Shown here: one piece after another, positions 18,301-21,039 of the stretch
How the letters are laid out: the number at the start of each line of letters is the position of its first letter
How positions within the stretch are numbered: the first letter of the stretch is position 1
IMG/VR virus record: IMGVR_UViG_3300009187_000606
Coordinates: 1-21,039 of that record
DNA length: 21,039 nt
DNA from: a virus
Reading direction: 5' to 3' (one strand)
Translations under genes and position numbers: made by a program
Notes under the pieces: generated by a model
The model's input: only the letters and a program-made list of their open reading frames with translations
Database searches by the model: none
What the model was told of the DNA's origin: nothing

Positions 18301-18491
18301 AATGCTATAAATTCACTGCTTTCTATATAATCATTAAATGTCTCAGGATAATAGGTACGTAGGTAATCTACAAAACTCTTGCGTAGTGTTTCATAATCAT
18401 AAGACCGAAAATCTGCTTCTCTAAAGGTTTGGTATATAGATTTCCAATCATTAACACCAAATAAGGCCGATTGTCTGCTGCTGGTTGCCAT
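15315..18491 (-). CDS. 6: Baseplate wedge protein, T4 gp6-like (ends at amber; probably continues to 15120)
   Basis: 1058 residues to the TAG, or 1123 if the amber is read. In T4, gp6 forms the ring that ties the six baseplate wedges together. The N-terminus carries the family hallmark: FRSYDYETLRKSFVDYLRTY, then ESSEFIALLDVMAFMGQGL, FRNDLNTRENF and a VKLANLVSYTPKRN stretch (residues about 28-112). The middle and C-terminal parts are beta-rich, with no membrane segments or signal peptide. It is longer than T4 gp6 (about 660 residues), as is usual in aquatic relatives. The ATG at 18491 is preceded by AAGAG seven bases upstream, a modest ribosome-binding site. It lies 54 bases after the gp25-like gene and just before the giant structural gene, which fits a wedge operon. 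The amber end is odd: the last residues before it, FGDTFYFS, look like the middle of a conserved C-terminal motif. Confidence 0.92.
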   Translation of the reverse strand: MATSSRQSALFGVNDWKSIYQTFREADFRSYDYETLRKSFVDYLRTYYPETFNDYIESSEFIALLDVMAFMGQGLAFRNDLNTRENFIDTAERRDSVVKLANLVSYTPKRNLAAQGFLKITSINTTENITDLNGVNLGNLTILWNDPANPNWLEQYNTIVNSTLINTQKVGRPGNTADLLGITTSEYAINIPQGTLPIAPFSSTVNGLTMNFELVSVTSLDEDYLYEIPPAPTGRFNMLYRNDKLGYGSPNTGYFFYFKQGILQNYDFTLQQQISNQVVNIDIQGVNNTDTWLYQISAANGGLSPWVKVENVYANAYLQTASSEKRIFSVGSGFNDVVNYNFGDGIFSAIPVGNFRAYVRSSNGLTYTIDPSEMQGITVAFSYLSRLNRIETLTIGLQLPTPVSNAQSRETLPQIKLRAPTRYYTQNRMVNGEDYNNFPYTLYSSIIKSKAINRSSIGVSKNLDLLDPTGKYSSLNSFASDGGLYLDDADGNLILTVNDTSNIITFLTDTLASELLLNKTTQYYLQNYTRYNVNTSTGDGTVYWQTSTVDANSLTGYYYNIINGTNAPIPVGSFSGYNVKYITPGALVKFVAPSGYYFDSNNRLVSGIAGPSNATYFWTSVLNVIGDGFNQGDGSFSNGTGPVALNGYVPTGAILTQVIPAFSNTFSNEIIQECIIRIELQQSFSLVFNNGLTIVEDRWSIADYNDPSYFINFLSLGNNRYSVSYKSLIYYFGSVYDTRFSFERDKLVYDPFTGKILQDFINVLATNTQPNSNYPLASNVQVNIVGQTVLADGYIDDYEVQVSATDVNNRLIITDPDFFNTVTGYVTGAQNFGIYAFFELVQDPINLARYQLITTTDVVYQYPTMNSIEVIKYDYPLGQIFYAYTDNLFYTTVQSTTVTTPYYTLVAQPQYSMKPGRQGLQFQYRHNSNNTTRIDPATTNIIDLYVVTQAYYTAYTNYIVDTTNTIPEPDRPTINELSQAYGQVNDYKMISDSVILNSVIFQPLFGPKAPAQLRATIKVIKTSNTNASDSEIRSAVLTTMNNYFNINNCHFGDTFYFS

Positions 18492-18508
18492 ACGTTTTCT
18501 CTTTTAAG

Positions 18509-18516
18509 TATTTATC
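18509..18516 (-). promoter_or_regulatory. Possible T4-type late promoter upstream of gp6
   Basis: The minus strand reads GATAAATAC, seven of eight matches to the T4 late promoter element TATAAATA. It lies in the only sizeable gap between the upstream genes, about 18 bases before the gp6 ATG. Transcription would start just before the gene. The genome is AT-rich, and equal or better matches occur inside coding sequence, so this rests mainly on position. Confidence 0.3.
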
Positions 18517-18545
18517 AAACCTGTAAACCATGGTTTTTAAGTAAA

Positions 18546-18995
18546 TTACTGAATAGTCGCTCTACTAGTATTAGAGTCAAAAAATACACTCAATACCAAT
18601 GGATTATTAAAAGGGGCAATAGCTATTTCTAGTTCTATTAAAATACCAAGCTCTTGTGGGAAAGCAGCTACCGTATTTAAAATTAGTCTAGGATCTAGAC
18701 TAGCAACTCTTCTGATTTCATTTTCTAGTTGAAACTGAACATCAGCCGTATTTGGCTCAAATACAAAAGACCAAATAGTCGTGCCATATGCAGGTTGACC
18801 TACTTTTTGTCCTTGTGTTATATTTAATGCATTGATAAAATCTTGAATTACAAGAGGAACGTCTACTAGAGTATATTTTTTACCTGTGTTAACAGGTCTG
18901 ACAATTCCACCTACACCCCCATCAGTACCATTGACGGCATTAGTGGTTTTTGGTTGATTTGCTCCAATTGTACTGAATCCAATGTATGATGGCAT
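18546..18995 (-). CDS. 25: Baseplate wedge protein, gp25/GPW lysozyme-like family
   Basis: 149 residues. This family (T4 gp25, P2 gpW) is a small wedge component in all contractile tails; it joins the gp6 ring to the sheath and helps start sheath assembly. The core is VPLVIQDFINALNITQGQKV (about 46-65), then GQPAYGTTIWSFVFEP (66-81), and LENEIRRVASLDPRL (90-104), followed by a beta-rich end. The family's usual E-P-R triad is DPR here (101-103), a conservative change. A Gly/Thr-rich extension of about 40 residues precedes the core. The start is well supported by AAGGAG nine bases upstream of the ATG. The gene begins 19 bases after the preceding stop and lies directly before gp6. Despite the name, no muralytic activity is expected. 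Confidence 0.93.
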   Translation of the reverse strand: MPSYIGFSTIGANQPKTTNAVNGTDGGVGGIVRPVNTGKKYTLVDVPLVIQDFINALNITQGQKVGQPAYGTTIWSFVFEPNTADVQFQLENEIRRVASLDPRLILNTVAAFPQELGILIELEIAIAPFNNPLVLSVFFDSNTSRATIQ

Positions 18996-19004
18996 AATTT
19001 ATTG

Positions 19005-19010
19005 CTCCTT
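19005..19010 (-). promoter_or_regulatory. Ribosome-binding site of the gp25-like gene
   Basis: AAGGAG on the minus strand, nine bases before the ATG at 18995. It is the strongest Shine-Dalgarno in the window and sits in the 19-base gap after the upstream gene's TAA, so it fixes the gp25 start. Confidence 0.85.
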
Positions 19011-19014
19011 ACTC

Positions 19015-21039
19015 TTATAAATTATTTCTAAGTGTGGTAAGTACTGAAGCAGTACCGCTTAGTAGTTCTCTAGTCTGATCACGTTCAGGATTGCCAGTAT
19101 TAATAGGTCTAGTTATTCCTTGTAATGCATACTGCTGCTTTCTTAAAGCTAATATTTTTTTATTTAAAGACTCAACTTCTTCTAAAGAATTTTCAGCAGT
19201 CTTTCTAGCACTAGCTACTCTTGGATCTCCCTGTGGACTAGAATTTGCTAAGTCTCTATATTGCCTCTGAAGCAAATTAAAATTGATCTCAACGTTATCT
19301 CTCTCAATAATTAGGTCATCGATTTGTTTTATCACAGCATTTATTTTATTATTTTTTTCCTCTATTGTATTCAATGCAGCAGTAGCTGAATCCGAAACCG
19401 TTCCTGTTAAGTTTGGTGCGGGAACATTTCCTAATAACGCTTTAGTTTGATCATTTATTTGTGATCGGTCTGTAGTATTTACGCCTACTTGAGGAGTAAC
19501 AATCTTAACAAAACTTGAGCTTAATCCTGAAATTGCAGAATTTAATTTTGCAGCCGCTACAGCCGGCAATCCTGCTTGAACTAATGCCGATAAACCTAAT
19601 GATTTTAGTTTATCTAGCCCACTTGAAAGAAATCCAGTAACCGAACTTGCTATACTGCTTATTGATTTTCCTATTGTAGTTAAACTGCTTACTGAGTTTA
19701 TGGCGCTTGATATAGCGCCTGATAAAGAAATTCCATTAATAGCCGCAGTACTAGCACTATCAACAACTGCCTTAATAGATCCTGTACCCAGTATAGCGGT
19801 AGCCGCTTCGTTATTTGAGTAGTCTGTTATAGAAGAAATTGCATTTTGACCACCGGGTATCATATCGACTCCACTAGCGATAGCTGAGTTTGCCCCACTA
19901 GTAGTATTTGTAGTTGTGAACGCCCCAGCTAGTTTATTAGCGGCATTTGTAACTACTGATCCAGCTGAATTTATAGCTGTGGTTACTGTGGTTTTTATAG
20001 TATCAAGAGCACCGCTAACTGAAGATAGCAATGAATTACTAGATCTAGTAGCACCGGCTACTGCTCCAGCTACCGCGGCACCGGCTGCTGCTATTCCAGT
20101 GACACCTGCAACGGTGTCTGTTGCTGCCGCTGAGGTATTACTTGTTGCAGCCGCTGCCGATTCGGCCGCTTTTGCGGATGCGTTAATTGCTTCTAAATTC
20201 TGAGGAACCCCAGGTTTTAAAGTTGGTAATGCATTCTTAATTGAATTAAACGCATCGGCTGCTATTCCTTTAGCTCGGTTGATTATATTACTAATACCAC
20301 CTCCTAACTTACCCAAGAATCCTGATATTGCACTAAATGCGCCGCCCACAGCGCCTAGACTAGCTGCAAAATTTCCAGAGCCAATAGTTGATGTAATAGA
20401 AGAAAAATTTGACGAAAGACCGGCAAATGAATCGGTGAGTCCACCTAATGCAGGTACTTTAGCTGTTAAATTAGTTATTTTATCTAAACTATTACCTATA
20501 TTTTGACCTGTAGCAACTAAACCTTGAGCAGTATTAACTAAATTTTGACCTGTAGCAACTAAACCTCGAGCAGTTGTAACTGCTTTATTAACAGTAGTAG
20601 CAGCTTCATTGTAAGCGTCTATAACCGGGGCTACTCCAGCGGTAGCACCAGCTAATATTACCCCTGCAACATCTGCGGGTGCTTCTTTACCAGTCATTAC
20701 TCCTACTTGAGTTAGAGCAATTTGACCTCGTTGTAAGCCTTCAACCGCTATTTTAGCTTGTGCATCAATATTATCAGCAAGCTGAGCCGCACTTTCACCG
20801 CCCGGTTTATTACCGGTAAAAAGATTCTTAGGTAATACTTTAGCTAGTGTTGCCCCGGGATTTTGTGCCAATGACATTACCAATGGCGCAGATCCTGGTT
20901 TAATACAGCTGGAGTCTTGTAGTTGTTGCGGAGTTAATCCTAATTTACCTAACACTGGAACAGCACCTTGTGCCGTTTGCACTATACCTCCCCCCACAGA
21001 CGCAGCGAAATTGGCTGCACTACTTCCTACGTTAGTAGA
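19015..21039 (-). CDS. Ala/Gly/Ser-rich virion-associated protein with C-terminal coiled coil, 5' end outside window
   Basis: The frame is open to the window edge, giving 674 residues. A GTG at 20997 could be read as a start, but 14 in-frame codons precede it (STNVGSSAANFAAS), so the real start is probably outside. Near the visible start, LGLTPQQLQDSSCIKPGSAP resembles a 'TPQQLE.AG.IKPG' motif I associate with baseplate- or tail-adjacent phage proteins. A LFTGNKPGG and TGKEAPADVAG segment follows. The middle is low-complexity Ala/Ser/Gly helix, with a 14-residue duplication (GLVATGQNLVNTA / GLVATGQNIGNS). Two charged coiled-coil helices (NTIEEKNNKINAVIKQIDDL to about LANSS, then ASARKTAENSLEEVESLNKK) occupy roughly the last 120 residues before RPINTG. 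No enzyme motif was seen. Its position before gp25 suggests a hub, tail-tube-tip or tape-measure-like role, which is inference. The gene ends TAA 19 bases before gp25. Confidence 0.75.
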   Translation of the reverse strand, partial: STNVGSSAANFAASVGGGIVQTAQGAVPVLGKLGLTPQQLQDSSCIKPGSAPLVMSLAQNPGATLAKVLPKNLFTGNKPGGESAAQLADNIDAQAKIAVEGLQRGQIALTQVGVMTGKEAPADVAGVILAGATAGVAPVIDAYNEAATTVNKAVTTARGLVATGQNLVNTAQGLVATGQNIGNSLDKITNLTAKVPALGGLTDSFAGLSSNFSSITSTIGSGNFAASLGAVGGAFSAISGFLGKLGGGISNIINRAKGIAADAFNSIKNALPTLKPGVPQNLEAINASAKAAESAAAATSNTSAAATDTVAGVTGIAAAGAAVAGAVAGATRSSNSLLSSVSGALDTIKTTVTTAINSAGSVVTNAANKLAGAFTTTNTTSGANSAIASGVDMIPGGQNAISSITDYSNNEAATAILGTGSIKAVVDSASTAAINGISLSGAISSAINSVSSLTTIGKSISSIASSVTGFLSSGLDKLKSLGLSALVQAGLPAVAAAKLNSAISGLSSSFVKIVTPQVGVNTTDRSQINDQTKALLGNVPAPNLTGTVSDSATAALNTIEEKNNKINAVIKQIDDLIIERDNVEINFNLLQRQYRDLANSSPQGDPRVASARKTAENSLEEVESLNKKILALRKQQYALQGITRPINTGNPERDQTRELLSGTASVLTTLRNNL
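20501..20574 (-). repeat. Direct repeat of 32 bases, period 42
   Basis: Copies at 20501-20532 and 20543-20574 differ at one base of 32 and share ttttgacctgtagcaactaa. They encode a 14-residue duplication, GLVATGQN(L/I), in the helical Ala-rich part of the protein upstream of gp25. Two heptads per unit fit lengthening of a helix by slippage or unequal crossover. Confidence 0.9.

Noticed and set aside
18525-18536. Perfect 12-base palindrome AAACCATGGTTT between gp25 and gp6
   Set aside because: It has no loop and no following T-run, and it is too short to support a terminator or operator call.
19916-20506. Plus-strand open frames of 95 and 75 codons
   Set aside because: They are antisense shadows of the Ala/Gly-rich minus-strand gene, whose GC-rich codons suppress antisense stops.

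Overview
The window looks like part of a large AT-rich tailed phage of the T4-like (contractile tail) type, most likely an uncultured aquatic virus. The evidence is a co-directional minus-strand block of baseplate genes: a gp25/GPW-family wedge protein, a gp6-like wedge protein, and then a giant structural protein of the kind I know from T4-like phages of marine bacteria. All genes lie on the minus strand, so transcription runs from position 21039 towards 1. I saw no tRNA, CRISPR array, insertion sequence, integrase or host metabolic gene.

Layout in transcription order: (1) 21039-19015, the 3' part of an Ala/Gly/Ser-rich protein with a C-terminal coiled coil, open at the window edge. (2) 18995-18546, the gp25-like wedge protein, preceded by a clear Shine-Dalgarno. 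(3) 18491-15315, the gp6-like wedge protein, which ends at an amber codon. The same frame continues for 64 sense codons after the amber and closes with TAA TAA five bases before the next gene's ATG. (4) 15114-1, one uninterrupted frame of 5038 codons that leaves the window without a stop.

The giant protein is a chain of modules. Its N-terminal ~1500 residues resemble aquatic T4-like giant structural proteins. A seven-bladed FG-GAP (integrin-like) beta-propeller follows around residues 2350-3125. Next comes a run of short 'YYV...FTIS' beta modules (about 3880-4625), and last kelch-like ~48-residue repeats that continue out of the window. Two small modules occur twice. One (46 residues) splits a propeller blade at one site and a YYV module at the other. 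The other ('WTWN') sits in a propeller loop and again at the entry to the kelch-like repeats. This looks like domain-level insertion and shuffling in a host-contact protein.

Together the genes probably build the baseplate wedge (gp25, gp6) and a very long appendage or adhesin attached to it. The best leads are the amber inside gp6, the nested modules, and the near-identical DNA repeats at the distal end of the giant gene.
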